From Candidatus Eremiobacterota bacterium (lineage in GTDB: Bacteria > Vulcanimicrobiota > CADAWZ01 > Ess09-12): a stretch of DNA of 64,000 bases. The notes under the pieces were generated by a model, which did no database searches, was not told the DNA's origin, and worked only from the letters and a program-made list of their open reading frames with translations. Position numbers and translations under genes: made by a program. Of the stretch, positions 1-8,090 are shown in pieces (the stretch's first letter is position 1; every line of letters starts with the position of its first letter). Location: assembly GCA_031082125.1 (NCBI GenBank), contig JAVHLM010000001.1, positions 124,001-188,000 on the forward strand. Reading direction: 5' to 3'.

Positions 1-263
1 CCCTTCACTATGCCTGTGACGACGAGGCCGTAAGAGTCCTCGTCAAGGGGGGAGCCAGGGTGAATGCCCAGGACAGCTCCGGTCGCACTCCCCTCCATTA
101 CGCGGCATCTGAAGGTCACGGGAGCGCCGTGGAGGCCCTTATCGCCTTCGGTGCCTGGGTCAACGCAAGAGACTGGCATGGCAGAACGCCACTTTCTTTC
201 GCTCATAAAAACTCCCGGCGTTACTCAAGCGAGGTGCTCCGAAGAAGCGGGGGCAAGGAGTGA
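1..263 (+). CDS. Ankyrin-repeat protein, C-terminal fragment (cut by window edge)
   Basis: The reading frame is open from the left edge (first full codon at 3) to TGA at 261-263, so this is the 3' end of a longer gene. It encodes about 2.5 ankyrin repeats: a partial one (LHYAC...GGARVNAQD), a complete one beginning GRTPLHYAA and ending GAWVNARD, and a final GRTPLSFAH cap followed by a short basic tail. Ankyrin repeats are protein-binding scaffolds; no catalytic region is visible. The GTG at 60 is an internal codon, because the repeat continues upstream of it. The gene converges on the alpha/beta hydrolase, with only 9 bp between the stops. Three more ankyrin genes lie in the window. Confidence 0.85.
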   Translation, partial: LHYACDDEAVRVLVKGGARVNAQDSSGRTPLHYAASEGHGSAVEALIAFGAWVNARDWHGRTPLSFAHKNSRRYSSEVLRRSGGKE

Positions 264-272
264 AGGGTCACC

Positions 273-1067
273 TCAGCCGGAGTCATTACCGCTGTGCATG
301 CATCGCTCTTCAATCCAGTCGGCTACAGCAGCCGCAATGACTTCCCACCCGGGCTCGCCAAGCACCCAGTGGGCATTATGGGGAAACTCCCGGTACGTGG
401 CCAATTCGCCGTATTTTCCGGCAATTTTCCTCACCATCGATGCCGGGGTGATCCTGTCCTCAAGGCACCCCACGATAAATACCGGGCACTTCACCTTCGT
501 TTCATCGACCGATGACGCCCGCTTCCTGTCAAGATACCAGAGTCCTATCTCAAAGACGGCACGGCCCGATTCATAACCGAACCTGCCGTAGCCTTCCTGC
601 TGCTCCTCAGGGGTGAGGCGGCCCATGATGGACCGGGCTGCCTCAGCAAACGTCTGCCGCACCGGCTTTCTCCAGAAGCCCCACTTCGTAAAGATGCTGC
701 TGAAACTCGCTGCCACCTGCGGCGAGAAAACAAGGATCCCCGACGGAGGGGCGGGCGTGAGAAGCACGAGCGCCCTCCCGAGACCGCGGCTCGCCAGGAT
801 CTGGGCAAGCAGGCCTCCCATTGAATGGCCTATTATGACCGGCGCCTCACCAAGCCTCCTGATCTGTTCCTCAAGATCGGCGGCATAATCAAGAAGGCTC
901 GTGGTTCCAAGCCTCTCATCGGGGATGCCATGGGGATCACGGTCATGGTAACGCAAGGTGGGCGTCTCGCATGAAAACCCCCTTGCTTGAAAAACCTCAC
1001 GGTACCGGTCCCAGTGCCACCCTGCCCCCCACATGCCGTGGATCATGAAAAGCACCGGCATCGTCAT
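273..1067 (-). CDS. Alpha/beta hydrolase
   Basis: A 264-residue alpha/beta hydrolase with an early oxyanion-type HGMW (residues 10-13) and the nucleophile elbow GHSMGG with Ser82. The likely acid is Asp204 in the LEDRITP segment and the likely base is His233 in NAHW (His230 is an alternative). There is no signal peptide, so it is probably cytoplasmic. The substrate cannot be read from sequence; lipase/esterase or thioesterase-like activity is typical of the family. Its ATG overlaps the stop of the upstream phosphatase gene (ATGA at 1064-1067), so the two are translationally coupled and probably co-regulated. A second in-frame ATG lies two codons downstream. Confidence 0.88.
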   Translation of the reverse strand: MTMPVLFMIHGMWGAGWHWDRYREVFQARGFSCETPTLRYHDRDPHGIPDERLGTTSLLDYAADLEEQIRRLGEAPVIIGHSMGGLLAQILASRGLGRALVLLTPAPPSGILVFSPQVAASFSSIFTKWGFWRKPVRQTFAEAARSIMGRLTPEEQQEGYGRFGYESGRAVFEIGLWYLDRKRASSVDETKVKCPVFIVGCLEDRITPASMVRKIAGKYGELATYREFPHNAHWVLGEPGWEVIAAAVADWIEERCMHSGNDSG

Positions 1068-2887
1068 CGCTCCCGGGATGCTCCTTCCTGCTCCCCGTCA
1101 ATCCTCATCACAAGAAGGGTCCTGTCATCGTACTGGGCAGCCTTACCCTGGAATCCCTCGACCTTATTGAAAAGAGCCTTTGCCATTTCTTGCGCGGAAG
1201 CGCTCTGAAGCTCAAGGGCAGTCTCCCAGATGCCATTTTCGTCAACCTGTTCGCCCTTTTCATTCCACACATCGCTCACCCCGTCGGTATAAAGAATGAG
1301 AATGTCACCTGCCATGAGAGCGATTTCTCTTTTCTGATACACCGTATCATCCATGCACCCCAGGGGCATCTCGCTCCCCTCGAGCTCGGTGATTTTCCCG
1401 CCGCGGCAGAGGATTGGGTGGTTGTGGCCTGCATTGGCATAAGTGAATACTTTTCCCTCCAGGTCAAGAAAGCCAAGGAACACCGTCACGAAGAGGCCCG
1501 TATCCGAGATCCTGTGGATGGAGCGGTTCACCAGGGAGAGGACCTCGGAGGGATTGAATACCCGTTCCGCAATAAAGCTTATCAGTGTCTTCGTCATGGA
1601 CATCATCAGCGCGCTCGGCATGCCTTTGCCCGACACATCACCGATGCTGACTGCGATGGAATGCTCCCTTGCATCAATGAAGTCAAAAAAATCACCGCCC
1701 ACCTCCCTCGCAGGGACCGATTCCCCGTAAAAATCGCCGCCGGCGATTCTCACCTCGCCCTTGGGAAGAAAGGCCATCTGCATGTCATAGGCAAGCTTCA
1801 GCTCCTTCTCAATGGCTTTCATCTTCTCTTTTTCCAGGGAGTAATAGGCTCTCAGGATCATTATTATGGGGATGACCAGCAGCAGCACAAGCACCAGGGA
1901 AAACTCCACGACCTGCGTCGTGGTTCTCATAAGGCGGTTCTGCAGGAAGGATTTCGGCGAGACGAGGAGGAGCAGGAGCTCAGGTCCCTTCACCCGGCTT
2001 TTGCCGAGGGAGACCGAGAGGGGAAGAGGCCTTATGACATAGTAGAAGTTGCTCCCCTCGCCTATTCTTGTTTTCTTGAGAAGAAGGTTTTCCCGTGTGG
2101 AGAGAAAGCGCCTGGGAAATTCATGAGCTATCTCGGCGGGAAGCCTGCCTGCAGAAGAAAGATAACGGCTGCCTCCGCTTTTATAAAGCACTTTCTCATC
2201 ATCATTGAGAAGGAAGACCGAGGGCCTGCTGTAAGAAGATACATCAAAATTGCTTTCTGCAAAGTATTTTCTGCTTACATAGCGGAGATCAAGCCAGCTG
2301 CAGAATACGCCGATTACTTTCCTGCCCTGGCCGGGTGAAAAGACGGGAGAGGCATAGAGCAGATATTCTCCCAGAGGCGAGTCGGCGGGGCCTGTATAGA
2401 ACTGCCTGGTGACAATGTCTTTCCTCTCTCTCACCTCGGAAAACACCGGCTTGAGGTCATCGGCTCCCTGACACGGCGCCTTCAGGTTCATCGGGTAGTC
2501 AATGACCAGCTTTCCCTCGCTGCGGTAAAGCTGGAAAAGGTAAATCTTCCCGTAGAACTCATCTCTCAGCAGAGAGAAGCGCTCTGCCAGCACGGGGCTT
2601 ACCGAGATCTCCTCACCGGCTTTCCTCTCCTGGAGGAGCTCCTGTATCTGGGGCGACTCTGAGAGAAACCTGGAGTAAAGCACGATGTCCTCGGAGAGGT
2701 TGATGTACTTGTATGCCAGGTTATCCATCATCTCCCTGAATATTGCGCTTATATCGTCAAGCGAGTTCTCCTTCACCCTCTGATAATACTGATAACTCAG
2801 GAAGATAATGAACACGATGAGCACAAAGAAAGGCAGAATATAGAGAATGATCTTCGCTGTAAGGGAGAGATTCCGGTGTTTTTTCAT
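1064..2887 (-). CDS. Membrane-bound SpoIIE/RsbU-type PP2C serine phosphatase
   Basis: A 607-residue sensor phosphatase. A transmembrane helix (about 11-33) is followed by an extracytoplasmic sensor region (about 35-320, Cache-like by size and arrangement), a second membrane helix (about 326-347) and a short coiled segment. The cytoplasmic PP2C domain spans about 365-600. Metal-binding motifs are intact: GGDFFDF (397-403), GDVSGKG (416-422), the AGHN loop and YTDGV. Such phosphatases dephosphorylate a STAS anti-anti-sigma factor in response to an external signal. Its partner could be the STAS protein at 11007, but that is inference. Unlike the second phosphatase of the window (12405) I see no HAMP domain. 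It is translationally coupled to the downstream alpha/beta hydrolase. Confidence 0.9.
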   Translation of the reverse strand: MKKHRNLSLTAKIILYILPFFVLIVFIIFLSYQYYQRVKENSLDDISAIFREMMDNLAYKYINLSEDIVLYSRFLSESPQIQELLQERKAGEEISVSPVLAERFSLLRDEFYGKIYLFQLYRSEGKLVIDYPMNLKAPCQGADDLKPVFSEVRERKDIVTRQFYTGPADSPLGEYLLYASPVFSPGQGRKVIGVFCSWLDLRYVSRKYFAESNFDVSSYSRPSVFLLNDDEKVLYKSGGSRYLSSAGRLPAEIAHEFPRRFLSTRENLLLKKTRIGEGSNFYYVIRPLPLSVSLGKSRVKGPELLLLLVSPKSFLQNRLMRTTTQVVEFSLVLVLLLVIPIIMILRAYYSLEKEKMKAIEKELKLAYDMQMAFLPKGEVRIAGGDFYGESVPAREVGGDFFDFIDAREHSIAVSIGDVSGKGMPSALMMSMTKTLISFIAERVFNPSEVLSLVNRSIHRISDTGLFVTVFLGFLDLEGKVFTYANAGHNHPILCRGGKITELEGSEMPLGCMDDTVYQKREIALMAGDILILYTDGVSDVWNEKGEQVDENGIWETALELQSASAQEMAKALFNKVEGFQGKAAQYDDRTLLVMRIDGEQEGASRER

Positions 2888-3143
2888 AGGCGATATCTCT
2901 TTCTCTCATCAAGTGCATAACCACGACATCATTATGAACCTGAACTGACTGCAGGGAGCATCCGGTCCTCCCGGGTAAAACAGAATAACCTGATATGTTT
3001 TCTCCATTGAGCGCCTTACAGTCCTTCATGAAAGCCCCGCAGAATGGAAATTCAATAACCTGTGAGCGGGGATGACCCGGCAGGCATGGCAGGAGGGAAG
3101 ACTGCCGGCCCTGAAATTATATCTTAGAGGAGGAGCGAGCCTT

Positions 3144-3641
3144 ATGAACATTCCATGCCCTGCCTGCGAGACCATTATGCTGAAACCTGCAAAAGACCCC
3201 GCTACAGGGCTGCACCTTGAGGCCTGCCCCCGGTGCAGAGGCTGGTGGTTCGACGTGGGTGAACTTGAGCGCTTTCTGAGATCATCAGAGTTCCGCTGCC
3301 AGGTTGAGGACTTTGACAGGAAAAGCGCCGCGAGCCCCGAGGGCCGGGCCCCCATATCAGGCTACCGCCTCCTTGTCTGCTGCAAGTGCGGCACGGCCAT
3401 GCATGAAAGGGTTTTCAGGGGCATAAAAATCGATGTGTGCCAGAACTGCAGGAGCCTCTGGTTTGATGCAGGGGAGCTCACGGCGCTGATGGAGGGCAAC
3501 GCGTCAGGAATGCACGAGATCCTGATGCAGCGAGATCTCACTTCCGGCGCCAAGATGAGCGATGATGCCGCTGCCACCTTCATAAAAATCGGCGAATTTC
3601 TGAGTTTCTTCCTCGGTTCCCGCCATCATCACCACTGGTAG
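3144..3641 (+). CDS. Double TFIIB-type zinc-ribbon protein with His-rich C-terminus
   Basis: The start is ATG 3144, preceded by the AGGAGG-like stretch at 3128-3136; the longer frame from 3072 has no such signal. The 165-residue product has two zf-TFIIB-type ribbons. The first uses C5/C8 and C28/C31, followed by GWWFDVGEL. The second uses C79 or C80/C82 and C99/C102, followed by SLWFDAGEL. A helical tail ends in four histidines and a tryptophan, which could be an extra metal site. Proteins of this type are common in bacteria but of unknown function; nucleic-acid or protein binding is usually assumed. It is transcribed divergently from the phosphatase gene; I saw no convincing promoter in the 256 bp between them. 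Confidence 0.82.
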   Translation: MNIPCPACETIMLKPAKDPATGLHLEACPRCRGWWFDVGELERFLRSSEFRCQVEDFDRKSAASPEGRAPISGYRLLVCCKCGTAMHERVFRGIKIDVCQNCRSLWFDAGELTALMEGNASGMHEILMQRDLTSGAKMSDDAAATFIKIGEFLSFFLGSRHHHHW

Positions 3642-3724
3642 CGCACAAGCAGCCACCTTAAAATGTTTACATTATTTTAAGATTTATTTAACATTGCGGC
3701 AATGTCTGAGAAGCTTTTTCCTGC

Positions 3725-3730
3725 TATAAT
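3725..3730 (+). promoter_or_regulatory. Candidate -10 box (TATAAT)
   Basis: A TATAAT lies 37 bp before the GTG start at 3767, inside a locally AT-rich region. No good -35 hexamer sits at 16-18 bp, so this is only a probable promoter for the gene at 3767. Confidence 0.35.
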
Positions 3731-3766
3731 GGGGCTGAAAAGATCCAGTGAAGAGGAGATGATGCC

Positions 3767-4351
3767 GTGGCAGGAATTCATGATCCTCTCAAGGTGAATC
3801 TCGGCGTTGCTGATTACCTTAGAAATGCTTACCAGGTGGGCGCCCATAGGGAATCAAAGGAAAAGGCACCTGATGAGCGTGAAAACGCAGACAAGATAGA
3901 GCTCACGTCGGCAAGGGGCACAAAAGCCGCTTTCCAGAACGGGATAGCGCAGAACAATGCGAAGAAAAACACCACCGGCAATAAATGCGATGAATCCCCG
4001 CAGAGCAAGTCCTCGAATAAAACACTGCAATCACCTGCCTTAAAGCCCCAGTCCCCGGATGTAAACCTTCCGGGACCCGTGGCGCCGCCCTCTGACGGCC
4101 GGCAGGATTCCCTGTCGCAGAAGCTCACCATGGCGCAGATCGCCCAGAATGACGCCCTCAACGCAAATGAGACCCTCTGGCAGATGGCGGCAGAGCGCCA
4201 GAAGCATTCATGGAAGCTCATGGAGCTGATCCAGGACATGCAGAACGAGGTTATCAAAACCATTACCGACATAGCGGCGAAAAGAGACAAGGTCCTCACG
4301 GAAATCGCCACCCAGTGGGCCGCCGTGCTGGGAGGCTACGAGCTTAAATAG
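3767..4351 (+). CDS. Tagged orphan protein with helical C-terminus
   Basis: A 194-residue protein I do not recognise. It starts at GTG 3767, with a GAGGAGA Shine-Dalgarno at 3753-3759. There is no signal peptide or membrane helix. Residues 1-125 are charged and low-complexity (Lys, Ser, Pro, Asn) and carry the element ADKIELTS at 41-48, resembling the D-x-V-x-I element of neighbouring proteins. Residues 115-194 are predicted to be long amphipathic helix, rich in Gln, Met and Ala, and end in LGGYELK. It lies directly upstream of the clostripain-like and subtilisin genes on the same strand. A helical tail behind a disordered N-terminus resembles some secreted or needle-type proteins, but that is speculation. 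Confidence 0.7.
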   Translation: MAGIHDPLKVNLGVADYLRNAYQVGAHRESKEKAPDERENADKIELTSARGTKAAFQNGIAQNNAKKNTTGNKCDESPQSKSSNKTLQSPALKPQSPDVNLPGPVAPPSDGRQDSLSQKLTMAQIAQNDALNANETLWQMAAERQKHSWKLMELIQDMQNEVIKTITDIAAKRDKVLTEIATQWAAVLGGYELK

Positions 4352-4500
4352 GGTGCGTCACCGCACGTTCCTCCCGCCCTGAAGGGCCTTCCCTGAAGGG
4401 CCTCCCCACATGTTAACAATTTTGTAACATGAAATCTTGATCCAAAAAGCCTCCTTTCTGTTATTATAGTACCGGTTGAAAATGTCTTGAGACTCTCCCC

Positions 4501-6642
4501 ATGGCGGGACCAGAGAGGAGGATGGGCAGGTCTTATACCTGTCCAAAAAGCGTTATGTCGATAGACCGCATTGATTCATCCCCACAGGTGGCTTCTCTTG
4601 CACAGACAAGAAAGCCCGCGCAGGCAGGCGAGGCGGTGGCCAAGGAACAGGCACCGGCTGCAGCCCAGGACAGCGTGGAGATAGGGAAAAGCCCTCCTGC
4701 TGAAGGCACGCCTGCTGAAAGCCCCCCGCCTGAGGGGCCCCACAAGAAGAAGTGGACTGTCCTCGCTTACCTTGACGGGAAGGACAGCACCCTCCAGCGC
4801 CTTGCGCCGGGGAAGATGCGACAGCTCGAGGTTGCGGGGAGCGACGATAATGTCGATATCCTCGCGCAGCTCTCACGCTCAAGCTTCATCACCGACAGGT
4901 TCACCCACGACTGGAGCGGCACCAAGCGCTACCACGTGGAGAAGAACCCCAATCCTGCGCCTCTCATGGACGAAATGAAATCATGGTTCATCCCGCCATA
5001 TACCAAGAATATAATCTCACCGGTGGTAAAGGACATCGGCTCCGCTGATGCCGCCGATCCCCAGAACGTCAAGGATTTCATCAACTGGGGCATCCAGAAC
5101 TACCCCGCCGAGCACTACTGCATCATCTTCTACGGCCAGGGCGGAGGCTTCGCGGGCTCTCTCCACGATGCCGAGACGGGAAGCACCGTTGATAACAAGG
5201 AGCTTGGCGACATAATGCGCGAAGCAGCCAAGACCGCGGGACAGAAAATAGATGTGGTGGCCTTTGACGGGAGCCTCATGGCCCAGGCCGAGGTGGCCGG
5301 GGAGCTCAAGGACAGCGCCAAGGTCCTCGTGGGATCCCAGAGTGTCACAGGCCTCGGGAGCGTGCCCCTTGATGCCGTGATGAAGGACCTGAGGTTTGAG
5401 CTGCAGGACCGCGACATCACTCCCGAGGAGCTCGCAAAATTCTTCGTCTTCGAGGCTAAGTACCAGCCCGGCCCTACGGCGGAGATGATGGCGCCCACTT
5501 TTTCCGCCATCGATCTTGAAAAATACGAGGGCTTCAAGAATGCCTTCTCAGGTCTTGCAAAAGAGCTCCAGCACTGCATCTCTGTAAAGCCCGAGCTCAA
5601 GGAGGCTCTCAGGGAGGATCTCAAGAAAACACAGAGCTTCTTTGCCGGGGAGGGCGAGCCCTACCAGGACTACCGCGATGTCACTCATTTCGCCGAGACC
5701 ATCAAGGCCGACGAGCGCTTCAACAACTACAACTTCCCCGCCGTGAAGAAGGCTGCCGATTCCCTTATCAAGGCAGCAGGCGAGGCAGTCATTGACAACG
5801 CCCATGTGGGACAGGCCGTGAAAAACGCCAAGGGCATGTCGGCCTATATGCCCACCGATTACGGCTTCGATATGGCGCCCACTTTCTTCGACCCGCCCAG
5901 CTTCGATGCAAAACATGGCTATGACAAAGAAATATTCGCCATGGAAACGCAGTGGAACGATGTGCTTTCGGCCATTGCGAAGGACACCAAGATGCATGAG
6001 CTGATGAAAAAGATGGGCATGCCGGCCCATGCCATCAACAAGCTCGAAAAGATTGGGGAGAAGGGCGTAAAGCTCGGCAAGTTCGCCCTCCAGATAGCCA
6101 CCAATGCGGGCCACTATGAGGCCTACCAGGCGATGCGCAAGAAGCCGCCGGGAAAATTCTTCTTCATGCCTGCCGAGATAGCCACAAAAGTGGGTATCGC
6201 GGGAGGAGGCCGTCAGGCCTTCAACGGCGCGTACCAGGTCTTTGAAGGGATAAAGGACGACACCATCAAGAACAGGAAGACCATGGTCATCGACGGCGCC
6301 CTCGACACCGCCACCGGCGCCGCCGTCATGGCAACCTGCGTGGGCCTCTCCTTCGCCCAGTACGCGGGCATCGCCCAGCCTGCAGGCATTGCCGCTTTTG
6401 CCATCCCCTTCGCCAAGATGGCTTATGACATGTATAACCAGATGAAGGGGAACGTGAAGGGCCGCGCTGAAACCGATGAGCTCACGCCGAACCAGAAGCT
6501 GCAGCGCCTTGATCTGGACAGGCAGCTTGAAGCATCGAAGGTCGGCCAGGAAGAAGGCCCGACTTACATAAGCCCCATTGTGCGGGGTATCTCTGCCATG
6601 GGCTCATCAGGGCCCGTCGATCCCAAGGAGCTCCAGAAGTAA
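4501..6642 (+). CDS. Clostripain-fold (peptidase C11) protein with both catalytic residues replaced
   Basis: A 713-residue protein numbered here from ATG 4501. Initiation at ATG 4522 or 4555 is equally possible, because the GGAGG at 4517-4521 touches 4522 and no start is well placed. A disordered N-terminus contains QDSVEIGK (56-63). A C11-type domain follows from about 85: the family-opening strand LAYLDG, then YGQGGGF (211-217) where the catalytic His motif (typically DHGGGW) belongs, then FDGSLMAQAEVAGEL (255-269) where FDACLM with the catalytic Cys belongs. So His is Gln213 and Cys is Ser258. About 300 further residues include hydrophobic segments around 560-660. No signal peptide is present. 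The active subtilisin starts 30 bp downstream. Confidence 0.8.
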   Translation: MAGPERRMGRSYTCPKSVMSIDRIDSSPQVASLAQTRKPAQAGEAVAKEQAPAAAQDSVEIGKSPPAEGTPAESPPPEGPHKKKWTVLAYLDGKDSTLQRLAPGKMRQLEVAGSDDNVDILAQLSRSSFITDRFTHDWSGTKRYHVEKNPNPAPLMDEMKSWFIPPYTKNIISPVVKDIGSADAADPQNVKDFINWGIQNYPAEHYCIIFYGQGGGFAGSLHDAETGSTVDNKELGDIMREAAKTAGQKIDVVAFDGSLMAQAEVAGELKDSAKVLVGSQSVTGLGSVPLDAVMKDLRFELQDRDITPEELAKFFVFEAKYQPGPTAEMMAPTFSAIDLEKYEGFKNAFSGLAKELQHCISVKPELKEALREDLKKTQSFFAGEGEPYQDYRDVTHFAETIKADERFNNYNFPAVKKAADSLIKAAGEAVIDNAHVGQAVKNAKGMSAYMPTDYGFDMAPTFFDPPSFDAKHGYDKEIFAMETQWNDVLSAIAKDTKMHELMKKMGMPAHAINKLEKIGEKGVKLGKFALQIATNAGHYEAYQAMRKKPPGKFFFMPAEIATKVGIAGGGRQAFNGAYQVFEGIKDDTIKNRKTMVIDGALDTATGAAVMATCVGLSFAQYAGIAQPAGIAAFAIPFAKMAYDMYNQMKGNVKGRAETDELTPNQKLQRLDLDRQLEASKVGQEEGPTYISPIVRGISAMGSSGPVDPKELQK

Positions 6643-6672
6643 CGACACCATCAGGAAACGGAGGGAGAGAAT

Positions 6673-8022
6673 ATGTCAATCAACCCGAATATGAACACCA
6701 CCGGGATACAAGGGCAGAGCTATAGCGGCCCCGTGAGACAGCAGCAGTGCCCCGAGGATGACGGCACCTGCAAGCCCCTGGAGAACCCCGAGGACATGGT
6801 CTCCATTGAAAAAAAGGACAAGACCGACGAGGGGAAAATACCTATCATCATTACCTCGAAGAGCGGCCAGGCTCCCACGCTCCAGGGAGTGAAGAAGAAA
6901 GATGACCTTCCCCTGATCAACGGCTATACCACCGAGGTCACTGAAGAGCAGCTCTCGCAGCTTCTTCTTGCCAAGAGCGATGACATGAAAGTCTATGTTG
7001 ACGGCAAGCACAAAATGATTGAGGATCCCTCGGTGCTGATACCGAAGCCCGAGGAAATTCAGCCTTACAAGCTTGACGTGACTGTTCCGACTCTTGGCGT
7101 AGACAAGCTCTGGGAAAAGGGGTTCACGGGGAAGGACGTGACAATCGCCGTCATCGACACGGGCATCCACCCCCATCCCGACCTCAAGGGCAAGATAATA
7201 GGCTTCAAGGATTTCATCAATGGCCAGAAGGAGCCTTATGACGACCAGGGTCATGGCACCCACGTGTCAGGTGACTGCGCCGGCACCGGCGAGGCATCGC
7301 AGGGCAAGTACAAGGGCACGGCTCCTGACGCAAAGCTCGTGGGTATCAAGGTCCTCGCCAAGGACGGCTCAGGCCGCTTCTCCGACATCATCAAGGGCGT
7401 GCAGTGGGCCACGGAGAACAAGGAGAAATACAACATCAAGGTGATCAACATGTCCCTCGGCGGGCCGGCCTTCCAGTCATACAAGGACGACCCCATCTGC
7501 CAGGCTGTGGAAGCGGCTATGGAAAAGGGGATCATACCGGTCATTGCCGCCGGCAACTCGGGACCCAAGGCCAGCACCGTAGGCTCGCCGGGGATGGATC
7601 CCAACGTGCTCACCGTGGGAGCCCTCGATACAAAGCGCACTGTTGATCCCTCCGATGACGGGATCGCAAAGTTCTCGAGCCGGGGCCCCACTTACGACGG
7701 CCTCACAAAGCCTGACATCCTCTCACCGGGTGTTTACATCACGGCGGCGAACGCCCCCGGATCGCAGCTCGACCAGCTGCCCCAGATCCCCCACGTGGGA
7801 ACTGACTACATCAGCATCTCGGGCACTTCGATGGCAACGCCCGTGCTCGCGGGGATCGTGGCCGATATCATCCAGGCCAGGCCGGACCTCACGCCCCAGC
7901 AAATAAAAGAGGTCTTCACCTCCACGGCAAGCAGGCTCCCCGACCTGGACGCCAACCAGCAGGGGAACGGCGTGGTGCAGCCTGAAGCGGCCCTGGACAA
8001 GGCACTTGCCTTCGGCAACTGA
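6673..8022 (+). CDS. Subtilisin-family (S8) serine protease without signal peptide
   Basis: A 449-residue protease starting at ATG 6673 behind a GGAGGGA ribosome-binding site. Residues 1-55 are disordered and carry EDMVSIEK (40-47). Residues 56-123 look like an I9-type propeptide. The S8 catalytic domain follows with an intact triad: Asp162 in AVIDTGI, His194 in GHGTHVSG, oxyanion Asn295 in AAGNSGP and Ser386 in GTSMATP. The enzyme should cleave proteins after autoprocessing. S8 enzymes with propeptides are normally exported, yet there is no Sec or Tat signal, which suggests either intracellular use or another export route. It is the second gene of a likely operon with the pseudo-clostripain; a strong terminator follows. 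Confidence 0.93.
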   Translation: MSINPNMNTTGIQGQSYSGPVRQQQCPEDDGTCKPLENPEDMVSIEKKDKTDEGKIPIIITSKSGQAPTLQGVKKKDDLPLINGYTTEVTEEQLSQLLLAKSDDMKVYVDGKHKMIEDPSVLIPKPEEIQPYKLDVTVPTLGVDKLWEKGFTGKDVTIAVIDTGIHPHPDLKGKIIGFKDFINGQKEPYDDQGHGTHVSGDCAGTGEASQGKYKGTAPDAKLVGIKVLAKDGSGRFSDIIKGVQWATENKEKYNIKVINMSLGGPAFQSYKDDPICQAVEAAMEKGIIPVIAAGNSGPKASTVGSPGMDPNVLTVGALDTKRTVDPSDDGIAKFSSRGPTYDGLTKPDILSPGVYITAANAPGSQLDQLPQIPHVGTDYISISGTSMATPVLAGIVADIIQARPDLTPQQIKEVFTSTASRLPDLDANQQGNGVVQPEAALDKALAFGN

Positions 8023-8034
8023 TCTTTTACGATA

Positions 8035-8066
8035 AAAGAGGGGAAAGACGTGTCTTTCCCCTCTTT
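8035..8066. terminator. Bidirectional rho-independent terminator
   Basis: A perfect 15-bp inverted repeat (AAAGAGGGGAAAGAC at 8035-8049 and its complement at 8052-8066) has a tiny loop and is flanked by A and T runs on both sides. It lies between the convergent subtilisin gene and the knuckle-protein gene at 8091 and should terminate both. Confidence 0.85.
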
Positions 8067-8090
8067 TTACTTTTCGGGCAGTCTGCTCTT

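Noticed and set aside
1190-2338. 382-codon open frame on the plus strand opposite the PP2C phosphatase
   Set aside because: It is a shadow frame; the minus-strand product has a complete PP2C domain.
2757-3029. 90-codon minus-strand frame upstream of the phosphatase start
   Set aside because: It overlaps the phosphatase gene, and I could find no ribosome-binding site or similarity pattern.
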